Assembly: GCA_963838735.1 (NCBI GenBank)
Contig: CAWISG010000003.1
Location: forward strand, 598,465-662,464
Length of the DNA: 64,000 nt
Direction of reading: 5' to 3'
Source: Parerythrobacter_A sp963838735
Lineage (GTDB): Bacteria; Pseudomonadota; Alphaproteobacteria; Sphingomonadales; Sphingomonadaceae
Shown here in pieces: positions 1 through 7,962 of this stretch. Numbering within the stretch: position 1 is the first letter of the stretch; the number at the start of each line of letters is the position of its first letter. The notes under the pieces were generated by a model. It was given only the letters and a program-made list of their open reading frames with translations. It searched no databases and was not told the origin of the DNA. The translations under genes were made by a program, and so were the position numbers.

Positions 1-506
1 TACGCCAGTCCCCGCCGCGCTTCTCCTGTCGCAGCGACCACCACAGCGCTAACCCCATGCCCGCCCACAGCCACACGTCGATGATGAACAGCGTATCGCC
101 ATAGAACCAGCGGCTGCTGAACGGTTCGAGCAGGCGGATGCCGTAGACGTTGAGCCAGTCGAGCGCCGGGTGCGTCAGGCAGCCCAAGCAGGCTCAGCCC
201 GTAGAGCCAGCCGAAATGCACCGGCAGACGTCCTTCCGGTCTCTTACCGCGTCTGGTTTGCCAGCGGTCGAACCCCCACAGTAGCCCCGCCAGCACCAGC
301 GGCAGCAACACCAGCGCGGGCGGGCCATGGGTTATGCCGCGGCGAAAAGCGAGATGCTCCACACCCTCCAGCCAGAAGAAGCACGTCGCGTCCACATCGG
401 GCAGGTTCGCACCGATAATCAGCGCGGGCATCGCCAGCCCCGTGCGGCGTTTCAGGCCGGTCTGCCCGATCAGCGCACCGACCAGCGAATGCGTGAGATT
501 ATCCAT
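1..506 (-). pseudogene. YdjM-like membrane-bound metal-dependent hydrolase, frameshifted and cut by the window edge
   Basis: The reverse strand begins MDNLTHSLVGALIGQ, the typical start of the YdjM/DUF457 family of membrane proteins (role uncertain, possibly metal-dependent hydrolases). It continues with the family-like segments GANLPDVDAT and RRGITHGP and a hydrophobic stretch. At about 179-185 the frame breaks: one frame reads WLYGLSLLG, and the continuation LTHPALDWLNVYG lies one base away. A single extra base explains this. The second frame then stays open to base 1, so the C-terminus lies outside the window. The break resembles the other single-base breaks in this window, so an assembly indel is more likely than true gene loss. 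Confidence 0.6.
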
Positions 507-535
507 TCACTCCCCCTACCCGCCGGCGCACGACC

Positions 536-1573
536 CTACTCTGTCGGATGCCCTTCCGCCGCATCGACCGTCCAGGTCTGCCCCTTGCCCAGCAACTTCG
601 CCAGGTCGGCGGTCTTGCCCTCGCTCGCCATCTTGCGCTCCGCGATAACGGCGGTTTCGAACGTCGGGCGCGGATCGTCGTACAGCACGCCCAGCGCCAT
701 GGGAAATTCGCCGAACGGCATTTCGACCAGCATGTTCGCAACCGCGCGGCTCTTCACGTCATGGACGCGCACGCCCGCCGCCTGCCAGTCGCCGCTCACC
801 ACATCGACAACCTTGAGCGCCAGCGTGTCGATATCCAGCGCCAACCCCTTCGCGCCATTGGCGAACAGCATCGGTTCGCCATCCTCCAGCCAGAGCTGGC
901 GGTCCTCCGCCCCCTTGGGCGCGGCGAAATCCTCGAATACGTCTTTATTGTAGACGATACAGTTCTGGAATATCTCGATAAAGGCCGCGCCCTGATGCGC
1001 GTGGGCGGCGACCAAAACCTCGGGCAGTTTCTTCGACACATCGAACCCGCGCGCCACGAACCGTGCGCCGCTACCCAGCGCAAACGCAGCGGGTTTGGCG
1101 GGGTGGTCGTAGCTGCCGATGGGCGTGCTGGGCGATTTGGTGCCCTCGCGGCTGGTGGGCGAGGCCTGTCCCTTGGTGAGGCCGTAGATTTCGTTGTTGA
1201 ACAGCATGATCTGCATGTTCACATTGCGGCGCAGCACATGCATCATGTGGTTGCCCCCGATGCTGAGCCCGTCGCCATCGCCCGTCACCAGCCAGATATC
1301 GAGGTCCGGATTGGCCAGCTTCACCCCCGTCGCCACCGCCGGCGCGCGGCCGTGGATGGTGTGGAAGCCGTATGTTTCCATGTAATAGGGGAACCGGCTG
1401 GAGCAGCCGATGCCACTGATAAAGCACGTGTTGGACGGGTCCGCGCCCAGCTGCGGCAGCGTGCGCTGCACCGCCTTCAAAATGGCATAGTCCCCACAGC
1501 CGGGGCACCACCGCACCTCCTGGTCCGTTTCCCAATCCTTGAGCGTGGTTTCGAATTTAACGGGGGCGTTCAT
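536..1573 (-). CDS. korB: 2-oxoacid:acceptor (ferredoxin-type) oxidoreductase, beta subunit
   Basis: This 345-residue protein is the thiamine-diphosphate-binding beta subunit of a 2-oxoacid (probably 2-oxoglutarate) oxidoreductase, which decarboxylates the oxoacid to an acyl-CoA and passes electrons to ferredoxin. Residues 20-30 carry WCPGCGD, and the TPP/Mg motif GDGDGLSIGGNH lies near residue 98, followed by a conserved NNEIYGLTKGQ. Length matches the KorB family. It lies downstream of the alpha-subunit gene on the same strand, 136 bp away, with a repeat pair in the gap. No ferredoxin, gamma or delta subunit gene is adjacent. Substrate choice (2-oxoglutarate versus another oxoacid) is inferred from family resemblance only. 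Confidence 0.9.
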   Translation of the reverse strand: MNAPVKFETTLKDWETDQEVRWCPGCGDYAILKAVQRTLPQLGADPSNTCFISGIGCSSRFPYYMETYGFHTIHGRAPAVATGVKLANPDLDIWLVTGDGDGLSIGGNHMMHVLRRNVNMQIMLFNNEIYGLTKGQASPTSREGTKSPSTPIGSYDHPAKPAAFALGSGARFVARGFDVSKKLPEVLVAAHAHQGAAFIEIFQNCIVYNKDVFEDFAAPKGAEDRQLWLEDGEPMLFANGAKGLALDIDTLALKVVDVVSGDWQAAGVRVHDVKSRAVANMLVEMPFGEFPMALGVLYDDPRPTFETAVIAERKMASEGKTADLAKLLGKGQTWTVDAAEGHPTE

Positions 1574-1596
1574 TATAACTCTTTCCGGACATCATA

Positions 1597-1690
1597 GCCC
1601 GTTCGTGCTGAGCTTGTCGAAGCATTGCACTTCACTCGATCTCGACGCTCGAAGGAAGGACGACCCTTCGACAAGCTCAGGGCGAACGGA
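1597..1690. repeat. REP-like inverted repeat pair between korA and korB
   Basis: The arm GTTCGTGCTGAGCTTGTCGA near 1601-1620 is matched in inverse orientation by CTTCGACAAGCTCAGGGCGA near 1666-1685, with about 45 bp between the arms. This core is a familiar dispersed repeat in sphingomonad genomes. Transcribed, it folds into a long hairpin between the two subunit genes. It may stabilise or attenuate the mRNA, but that is inference. No other copy was noticed in this window. Confidence 0.75.
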
Positions 1691-1709
1691 ATGGGCGACA
1701 TGCACACCA

Positions 1710-3632
1710 TCATTGAACCGGACTCGGCAACTGGCCTTTGTTCACTTCGACCTGCCCGCCTTCATTGCCCGCAATCCCGTCGAAATACTTCGCGATTGCC
1801 GCTTCCATCTCCGCGATCGCGAAGGGCTGGCCGCTAGTCTTGGTCAGCGGTGTCGCGTCGATCAGCAACTGGTCGCGCAGGACGGTCTTGAACTGCCCGG
1901 TATTCATCTCGGGCACCAGCACATGATCGTATCCGCGCAGCAGCGCGCCCAGATTGGCGGGCAGCGGCCAGATGTTGCGGACATGGATATGCGCCACGCT
2001 GCACCCCTTGGCGATGCTGCGGCGCACCGCCTGCTGAATGGGGCCATAGGTGCTGCCCCAGCCGACCACCGCCAGCGTGCCGCTCGCCTCGCCCAAGGCA
2101 ACCTCCTGCGCGGGTACCGGAATGTCCGCGATCTTGCGCTTGCGCATGTCGGTCATCGCCTGATGGTTGTCGGGCGCGTAGTCGATATTGCCGGTGCCGT
2201 CCTCCTTCTCGATCCCGCCGATACGGTGCATCAGGCCCGGCGTGCCCGGCTTGATCCACGGCCGCGCGCCCTTGAAGTCGCGGGCATAGGGCAACAGCGG
2301 TTCACCGGCGGGCAGCGTATTGAGGAATTGCGCGGGAAACGGCTCGAACGTGTCGGGATCGGGTACCTTCCACGGCTCGGCGGCATTGGCGATGTAGCCA
2401 TCGGTCAGCAGCATCACCGGCGTCATGTATTGCACCGCCAGCCGGCACGCCTCGATCGCGCATTCGAACGCATCGCCCGGGCTGCGCGCGGCGATGACCG
2501 GCATCGGCGCATCGCCATTGCGGCCATAGACGGCCTGATAGAGGTCGCTCTGCTCGGTCTTGGTCGGCAGGCCGGTGCTGGGGCCGCCGCGCTGGCTGTT
2601 GACGATGACCAGCGGCAGCTCGGTCATGATCGCCAGCCCCATCGCTTCGGTCTTCAGCGCAATGCCCGGACCGCTTGACGACGTGACGCCCAGCGATCCG
2701 GCATAGCTCGCCCCGATGGCGGCGCAGATTGCGGCGATCTCGTCCTCCGCCTGGAACGTGGTGACGCCGAATTCCTTCAGCCGCGCGAGGTGGTGCAGGA
2801 TGGCGCTGGCGGGCGTAATGGGATAGCCGCCGAAGAACATCTCCAGCTCGGCCAACTGCGCCCCTGCGACCAGCCCCAGCGACACCGCCTCGGCGCCGGT
2901 AATCGTGCGATACAGCCCCGGTTCGCTTTCGACCGGCGGCATGGAAAGCTGCTTGATCGGCCCGGCCAGCTCCGCCGTTTCGCCATAGGCATGGCCCGCA
3001 TCCAGCGCCGCAATATTGGCGTCGGCGATAGCGGGCGCGTTCCTGAACTTGCCGCGCAGCCAGTCGTGGATCGGATCGCGCGGACGGTCGAACATCCACA
3101 GCGCCAGCCCCAGCGTCCACATGTTCTTGGACCGCAGCGCATCCTTCTTGCCCAGCCCGAACGGCTCGACCGCCTGCACCGTCATCTCGCTGATGTCGAA
3201 GGCCAGCACGTCGAACTTCGCGAGACTGCCATCTTCCAGCGGATTGGCGTCGTACTTCGCCTTGTCGAGGTTGCGTTTCGTGAACGCCCCGGTGTCTGCA
3301 ATGATCAGACCGCCGGGTTTCAGCGCGGCCAGGTTCACTTTCAGCGCGGCGGGGTTCATCGCCACCAGCACGTCGGGCGCATCGCCGGCGGTATTGATCT
3401 TGCGGCTGCCGAAATTGATCTGGAACGCGCTGACGCCGAACAGCGTACCCTGCGGTGCGCGGATCTCGGCGGGAAAATCGGGGAAAGTGGCCAGATCGTT
3501 GCCCTGCAAGGCGGTGGACAGCGTGAATTGCCCGCCGGTCAGCTGCATCCCGTCACCGGAATCGCCCGCGAACCGGACGGTGACGGCGTCCGGTATGGCG
3601 GTGGCGGGATTATCTGCGGCGACAGACGCCAT
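1710..3632 (-). CDS. korA: 2-oxoacid:acceptor oxidoreductase, alpha subunit (fused gamma-alpha type)
   Basis: The product (640 residues from the chosen start) pairs with KorB. Its N-terminal 200 residues form the gamma-like domain (VRFAGDSGDGMQLTGGQF), and the rest is the pyrimidine-binding alpha domain, with GGYPITPASAI, QAEDEIAAI and SSSGPGIALKTEA all present. An open frame extends 25 codons further upstream, but the ATG at 3632 is preceded by GAGGA at good spacing and gives the family-like N-terminus MASVAADNP, so it is preferred. The gene is divergent from the alpha/beta hydrolase at 3804. Such gamma-alpha fusions are usual in aerobic alphaproteobacteria that carry korAB. Confidence 0.9.
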   Translation of the reverse strand: MASVAADNPATAIPDAVTVRFAGDSGDGMQLTGGQFTLSTALQGNDLATFPDFPAEIRAPQGTLFGVSAFQINFGSRKINTAGDAPDVLVAMNPAALKVNLAALKPGGLIIADTGAFTKRNLDKAKYDANPLEDGSLAKFDVLAFDISEMTVQAVEPFGLGKKDALRSKNMWTLGLALWMFDRPRDPIHDWLRGKFRNAPAIADANIAALDAGHAYGETAELAGPIKQLSMPPVESEPGLYRTITGAEAVSLGLVAGAQLAELEMFFGGYPITPASAILHHLARLKEFGVTTFQAEDEIAAICAAIGASYAGSLGVTSSSGPGIALKTEAMGLAIMTELPLVIVNSQRGGPSTGLPTKTEQSDLYQAVYGRNGDAPMPVIAARSPGDAFECAIEACRLAVQYMTPVMLLTDGYIANAAEPWKVPDPDTFEPFPAQFLNTLPAGEPLLPYARDFKGARPWIKPGTPGLMHRIGGIEKEDGTGNIDYAPDNHQAMTDMRKRKIADIPVPAQEVALGEASGTLAVVGWGSTYGPIQQAVRRSIAKGCSVAHIHVRNIWPLPANLGALLRGYDHVLVPEMNTGQFKTVLRDQLLIDATPLTKTSGQPFAIAEMEAAIAKYFDGIAGNEGGQVEVNKGQLPSPVQ

Positions 3633-3803
3633 AAATGTGGTCCTCGAAACTTCGCGCGAGAGGGGAAGGCAAGATGCGCACCTATGGTCGGCAACCCGCC
3701 CCCGCAATCAAGAATTTCTCCTATGTCACAAAACAGGCGGTGGAAACAGGCGGCGGCTGCGCTAGGCAGGGGGCAACACAAAAGTGATGCGAGGAACCCA
3801 GCC

Positions 3804-5255
3804 ATGGCCGACACCGAACACTTCATGCGCGACGACACCCGCGCCTTCCTCGCCATGCTGGAACAGATGGGCGGCGGCGGTGTGGAGGATGTGGGCGCGG
3901 TCGCCGGGCGGCAGCAGATGCGCGCGCTGGGGCCGCTGGCGGAGGCGGAGCCGCGCGACCTGCCCGTCATGCGCGACCTGACCTGCTCCGGCCCGGCGGG
4001 CGACATCCCGCTGCGGTTCTACGACACGAAGGAGACGCGCGACGCGGGGCCGGTGGTGCTCTTCCTGCATGGCGGCGGCTTCGTGATCGGCGACCTTGAG
4101 GTGTATCATTCGCTCTGCACAGAAATCGCGCACCACCTCGACCTGCCCGTGGTGTCGGTCGATTACCGGCTCGCGCCCGAGCATCCCTTCCCTGCCGGGC
4201 CGGACGATTGCGAGGCGGCGGCGCGCTGGCTGGCGGGATCGCCTGCGGAGCTGGATCGCGACGTGACGGGGCTGGTCATCACTGGAGACAGCGCGGGCGG
4301 CAACCTAACCATCGTGACCACTGCCGCGCTAACGGCAAAGCCTGCCGCCGTACCGGTGCTGGTGCAGGCGCCGATCTACCCCATCGCCAGCGACGTCAGC
4401 GAACACTCCAGCTTCCGCGACTTTGCCGAGGGGTTCTTCCTGACCCGCAAGACGATGCGCTGGTTCGACGAGCAATATGCAGGCGATGCAAGCGACGCGC
4501 GGCACACGCCGATGGCCGTTGTGGCGAAGGACGTGCCGCCCACCGTGCTGTGCACCGCCGGGCTGGACCCGTTGCGCGATTCGGGCCGCGAATATGCCGC
4601 CCACCTGATCGAGCAGGGCACCGAGGTCAGCTATTTCGAGTTTCCCGGCCTGATCCACGGCTTCGTCACCATGCGCAAGGCAATCCCCAGCGGGCAGGCG
4701 GACCTGGAGGCGTTTCTCGACGCGATTGCCGGTCAAGCTACGCCGCGCGGACGCCCGCTGATGCTGCGCCCCGTCAAGCCCGGCGAACCGACCGGCTATC
4801 GCCCGTGTGCCGGGTTTATGCTGGTGAACGCGGACGGCAAGGTTTTCGTCGGCCAGCGGATCGACAAGCGCGCGATCGGCCATTGGCAAATGCCGCAAGG
4901 CGGGATCGACCCCGGCGAGGACGAGCAGGCGGCGGCTCTACGCGAACTGGCCGAGGAAACCGGCATCACGCCGGACCTCGTGGAAGTGCTGGCCGAAATG
5001 CCCCGCCCCCTGCGCTACGATTTGCCCGAGGACCTGATCGGCACCCTGTGGAAAGGCAAATGGCGCGGCCAGGAACAGAACTGGTTCCTCGGCCGGTTCC
5101 TGGGCACCGACGCCGATATCGACCTGGAAGCCCACGACCCGCCCGAATTCGACGCGTGGAAATGGGTGGAGCCGAAGGAACTGCCCGAACTGATCGTGCC
5201 GTTCAAGCGGGACATTTACGCAGCGGTGGTGGAGGAGTTTGGGCGGCATATTTAA
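3804..5255 (+). CDS. Alpha/beta hydrolase (HSL family) continuing in frame into an RppH-type Nudix hydrolase
   Basis: The ATG at 3804 has GAGGA eight bases upstream. Residues 1-310 form a hormone-sensitive-lipase-type esterase: oxyanion motif HGGGFVIGD, nucleophile motif GDSAGGN, then a late Asp (GLDPLRDSG) and His (PGLIHGFVTM). No stop follows. The frame runs through GQATPRGRPL directly into MLRPVKPGEP, the start of an RNA pyrophosphohydrolase. Both enzymes are normally separate proteins. A TGA in the +1 frame overlaps the rppH ATG (TGATG at 4759), the usual coupled arrangement, so one lost or gained base in 4731-4758 may have created the fusion. Given the many indels here, an artefact is likely, but a true 483-residue fusion cannot be excluded. 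Confidence 0.6.
   Translation: MADTEHFMRDDTRAFLAMLEQMGGGGVEDVGAVAGRQQMRALGPLAEAEPRDLPVMRDLTCSGPAGDIPLRFYDTKETRDAGPVVLFLHGGGFVIGDLEVYHSLCTEIAHHLDLPVVSVDYRLAPEHPFPAGPDDCEAAARWLAGSPAELDRDVTGLVITGDSAGGNLTIVTTAALTAKPAAVPVLVQAPIYPIASDVSEHSSFRDFAEGFFLTRKTMRWFDEQYAGDASDARHTPMAVVAKDVPPTVLCTAGLDPLRDSGREYAAHLIEQGTEVSYFEFPGLIHGFVTMRKAIPSGQADLEAFLDAIAGQATPRGRPLMLRPVKPGEPTGYRPCAGFMLVNADGKVFVGQRIDKRAIGHWQMPQGGIDPGEDEQAAALRELAEETGITPDLVEVLAEMPRPLRYDLPEDLIGTLWKGKWRGQEQNWFLGRFLGTDADIDLEAHDPPEFDAWKWVEPKELPELIVPFKRDIYAAVVEEFGRHI
4761..5255 (+). CDS. rppH: RNA pyrophosphohydrolase (Nudix)
   Basis: From the ATG at 4761 the frame encodes 164 residues, the normal RppH length. The protein removes pyrophosphate from the 5' end of triphosphorylated mRNA to start decay, or hydrolyses dinucleoside polyphosphates. 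The Nudix box is complete: G-IDPG-E, then RELAEETGI with both glutamates. The surroundings YRPCAG, WQMPQGGID and WKWVEP are characteristic of RppH. No convincing ribosome binding site precedes the ATG, which suggests coupling to the upstream hydrolase or a fused product (see the entry at 3804). Confidence 0.85.
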   Translation: MLRPVKPGEPTGYRPCAGFMLVNADGKVFVGQRIDKRAIGHWQMPQGGIDPGEDEQAAALRELAEETGITPDLVEVLAEMPRPLRYDLPEDLIGTLWKGKWRGQEQNWFLGRFLGTDADIDLEAHDPPEFDAWKWVEPKELPELIVPFKRDIYAAVVEEFGRHI

Positions 5256-5260
5256 CAGCT

Positions 5261-6127
5261 ATGGGTTCATGCATCGAAAGCAGAACAACGATAGATAACG
5301 CGTCTGTGAACAAGAGTAATCAGCTATTGAGCGGTCTCGCGACGGGTCGCCATTACTTCGGCGATTCCGATCTGGGGTGCTCGCTCATGATCGGGCGCGA
5401 CTTCAAGGATCTGGACGAATGGGAGATTATCACGCCGCTTGCCAGCCTGACCTATGTCTGGGGTAACGGCGGTTGCACGATACGTCACGACAAAGGGCAA
5501 CTTGCTTTAGGCCCTGGCGACTGGATGTGGTTGGATGCGGGCACCTATCACAAGGGCATCAATCTCCCTGGTTCCGACTTTCTGACGGTATTTTTTGCCG
5601 AGCACCTCGTAACCGGGTCTTGCCTGCACGTCGCCCCGGTGGGTGCGCAATCCGGAAAGGCGGACCCGGCAATAGCAAACGGCATGGTAGCGCTGGCCGA
5701 AGCGTTTATCGCGCAACAGCGCGCGCGACAGCAGCTGAGACCCCTCGTCGATCTGGTACTGGACCACGTCAGCACCACATTTGCGCCATGTGATGCTGCG
5801 GTCTGCATTTCACCGCAAATTGCAAATGCCTGTGCAGTCTTGAAAAGCACCGTTCACGAGCAACCGGCCATACAAGATATTGCCCTTCGTGTGGGACTTA
5901 GTCCTCCAGCCTTGAGCCGAAGGTTCAAGGACGAAATGGGGATTTCGCCGCAACGTTACCGCAGACAAGCCCGTCTGGCCAAGGCGACACACTTGCTACT
6001 GGAAAGCGGTTCCATCGCCGAAGCGGCTTTCGACGGACTGTTTGCCGATCCATCCCATTTCAGCCGAACCTTCAAGGTCCAATACGGGATAAGCCCCTCG
6101 AAGTGGGTAGGCATGCTCAGGCCGTAG
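5261..6127 (+). CDS. AraC-family transcriptional regulator
   Basis: The 288-residue product has an N-terminal cupin-like sensing region (GQLALGPGDWMWLDAGTYHKG, residues ~75-100) and a C-terminal AraC/XylS DNA-binding domain over the last 100 residues. Its two helix-turn-helix units are visible as IQDIALRVGLSPPALSRRFK and the later FADPSHFSRTFKVQYGISP. The ATG at 5261 lies 5 bp after the upstream stop. No strong Shine-Dalgarno is visible, so the start is uncertain. Base composition is less GC-rich than the flanks, fitting later acquisition. Its target is unknown; the membrane protein at 6210 on the same strand is a candidate by proximity only. Confidence 0.8.
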   Translation: MGSCIESRTTIDNASVNKSNQLLSGLATGRHYFGDSDLGCSLMIGRDFKDLDEWEIITPLASLTYVWGNGGCTIRHDKGQLALGPGDWMWLDAGTYHKGINLPGSDFLTVFFAEHLVTGSCLHVAPVGAQSGKADPAIANGMVALAEAFIAQQRARQQLRPLVDLVLDHVSTTFAPCDAAVCISPQIANACAVLKSTVHEQPAIQDIALRVGLSPPALSRRFKDEMGISPQRYRRQARLAKATHLLLESGSIAEAAFDGLFADPSHFSRTFKVQYGISPSKWVGMLRP

Positions 6128-6209
6128 AAACGCTTCGTGCAATTGCGTTCATGTGCACCCCGCAAGTTAGCGGGCATACGGTATGTACAAGTGCACAAGG
6201 ATCAAATGA

Positions 6210-6803
6210 ATGAGGCTGTCGAAAAAGTGGATAGGTATCGGAGTCGGGGTTCTGGCTCTCGTGATGGGCGGATGGCTCGTTCTCAAATCTACTCTCGATG
6301 ACGCTTTCGCGCCTGGCCCCACTAACGGACCGTTTACCGCAGACACCCAATGTCCGGCCTTTCAAACGTCCTACCCTGCATGTGACATAAGGTTCGGGAA
6401 CAGCGGCCTGTCCACGCTCAATTCGTTCTCGGAGACCTATTTGGGTGAAGGCGCTTTCGAAATCGAACGCTTCGACGTTGAGACATTTGCGCCCAGACGC
6501 CTGACGATCGTGGCCCAATCCAATCGTGGACCGCTGACGTCACGGATTGTTGCCGACCGTGTCGTGCGGCTTGGCCAGGAACAGGAAGATGGCGAGGTCA
6601 ATCGGACCCATCAATCTGCCTTTTGCGACGGTGGCCGCATTTACGAACACCAGGTTGGATACGCACAGGGCGACCAGTACGTTCAGGACCTGGAGTTTTG
6701 GGAGGAGGACGGAAACTTGCGTTTCCGGCTTTTTCAGGATGGAAGCGCCACCGCAGATGTCATGTGCTCCCCTGCAAGCGGAGGGAAAGATGCAGAGCAA
6801 TAA
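6210..6803 (+). CDS. Membrane-anchored periplasmic protein of unknown function
   Basis: I do not recognise this 197-residue protein. It starts with a positively charged N-terminus and one hydrophobic helix (residues 7-25, IGIGVGVLALVMGGWLVL), consistent with a signal anchor. The remainder is hydrophilic with four cysteines (C48, C58, one in AFCDGG, one in VMCSP), which could form two disulfides in the periplasm. It follows the AraC regulator by about 80 bp on the same strand and overlaps the next small gene by 14 bp. Codon use is noticeably less GC-biased than in the surrounding core genes. Confidence 0.6.
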   Translation: MRLSKKWIGIGVGVLALVMGGWLVLKSTLDDAFAPGPTNGPFTADTQCPAFQTSYPACDIRFGNSGLSTLNSFSETYLGEGAFEIERFDVETFAPRRLTIVAQSNRGPLTSRIVADRVVRLGQEQEDGEVNRTHQSAFCDGGRIYEHQVGYAQGDQYVQDLEFWEEDGNLRFRLFQDGSATADVMCSPASGGKDAEQ

Positions 6804-6972
6804 GCGAAAGTGCAGATACCATCAAAATGCTGCTTCGGCTGCTGCGGCGCAAATCCACGAAGCCATCGCTCGTGCGAGACCGCTGCTGCGTGCAACTAAT
6901 AACGAAAAGGAAATTGCAGTCTTGGCGAAACTAAATCGTATTGCAAGTAGGCTATTGCGGATGGACCCTTGA
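6790..6972 (+). CDS. Small basic protein (60 residues), overlaps the preceding gene
   Basis: An ATG at 6790 has GGAGG a few bases upstream, inside the end of the previous gene, whose stop is at 6801-6803. This is a typical translational-coupling layout. The predicted product starts MQSNKRKCRYHQN, has an alanine-rich helical middle and ends LRMDP. It has no signal peptide or transmembrane segment, and I know no family. The strong ribosome binding site is the main argument that it is real. It may act with the membrane protein encoded just upstream. Confidence 0.45.
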   Translation: MQSNKRKCRYHQNAASAAAAQIHEAIARARPLLRATNNEKEIAVLAKLNRIASRLLRMDP

Positions 6973-7373
6973 ATAATAACAATATGTAATTCATCTTTTT
7001 GAAGAGAAATGTATTTTTCACTGCATGGAGTTTTTGGCAGCTAATTGTCAGCGGAGCCTTGCCAGTAGATATTAGGTGAAGAATTATTAATCAGTAACCA
7101 CGCTGTTCGGTTTATACCCGCCAAAAGGCAAAACCGTTTTCCTACATTGTAGCCAAGTGTTATGCTGCAAACTGCTCTTTCAAAACCAAATATGTCCGTC
7201 AACGGCTCTGCATGGTAGAAGAAGTTCGCACGTCTCGAACGGCCCCTGCACCCGATATTAAATAAAGCCCGTACGACATGTATTTTATCAACCTTTGCCG
7301 CAGGCGTGAACGAACAGAACAGAACAGAACAAAACCGACGTTCAGGCCTAAACTTCCCTAAACTTCCGTCGGC
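6973..7373. other. A/T-rich intergenic region with short repeats, no gene seen
   Basis: These 400 bp separate the forward cluster ending at 6972 from the reverse-strand TPR gene ending at 7374, so the region is convergent. It is much richer in A and T than its neighbours. It contains four tandem copies of GAACA at 7312-7331 and, just after, two copies of CTAAACTTCC (about 7347-7367). I found no convincing open frame, tRNA or strong terminator hairpin. It probably marks the border of an inserted patch. Confidence 0.5.
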
Positions 7374-7877
7374 TCAGTTCTGCGTCACCTGCGTATCGGG
7401 CATCACGTCTTCTGCCGCCAGCATCGGGGTTTTCACGTCGGCCAGCGCCATCGCCAAGGTCTGCGTTTCGGCGCAGCCGTCGCCGCAGATCTCTTCCAGC
7501 TTGGCGAGGTTGGCGCGAGCTTTTTCCACAGCGCCCTTTTCCAGTAGCGCGGCGCCTTCGCCGGAGATGGCGGCGTAGTTGTCGGGGTCGCGCGACAGGG
7601 CTTCGCGGTAATAGCGGATCGCCTTGCCTTGCAGCCCCTCCCGCCGCGCCGCTTCGGCCAGACGCAGCCAGATGCCGGTATAGCCCGGATCGACCGTCAG
7701 CGCCGCCTCGAACGCGTCCACCGCCGCCTGCGGTTCGCCCGCCTGCAACGCCGCCTCGCCCGATGCGATCAGCGCCGCCGCGCGGGGGTTGGGTTGGCGA
7801 ACGTCCTGCGCCGTGCCGATGCTCGATGTGACCGCGAGGGCGAGAGACAGTGCTGCGGCGGGGGCGGCGAAACGCAT
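7374..7877 (-). CDS. Exported tetratricopeptide-repeat protein
   Basis: From the ATG at 7877 (AAGGA upstream) the gene encodes 167 residues: a cleavable signal peptide (MRFAAPAAALSLALAVTSSIGTAQ) and at least two TPR units, for example ALIASGEAALQAGEPQAAVDAF and LAEAARREGLQGKAIRYY. An in-frame extension upstream to 8009 lacks secretory character and is not preferred. It lies 85 bp downstream of rsmB on the same strand. TPR modules mediate protein contacts; no specific partner is suggested here. Confidence 0.75.
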   Translation of the reverse strand: MRFAAPAAALSLALAVTSSIGTAQDVRQPNPRAAALIASGEAALQAGEPQAAVDAFEAALTVDPGYTGIWLRLAEAARREGLQGKAIRYYREALSRDPDNYAAISGEGAALLEKGAVEKARANLAKLEEICGDGCAETQTLAMALADVKTPMLAAEDVMPDTQVTQN

Positions 7878-7962
7878 GATGGTGTCCTTGATCGTCGTGG
7901 TAACGGGCGCGGCTTCGCCCGCTGGCGCGGATAGGGCGCGATCGGTCATAACACGCGATCTA

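Noticed and set aside
548..1597. Long open frame on the forward strand antisense to korB
   Set aside because: It mirrors the codon structure of a clearly real gene on the other strand, and its translation has no domain and an Arg/His-rich composition typical of GC-rich antisense frames.
2790..3803. In-frame upstream extension of the alpha/beta hydrolase
   Set aside because: It runs antisense through korA; the ATG at 3804 has a good ribosome binding site and gives a normal N-terminus.
7306..7373. GAACA repeats as a CRISPR-like or integration array
   Set aside because: The unit is only five bases with no spacers; it is simple tandem slippage.
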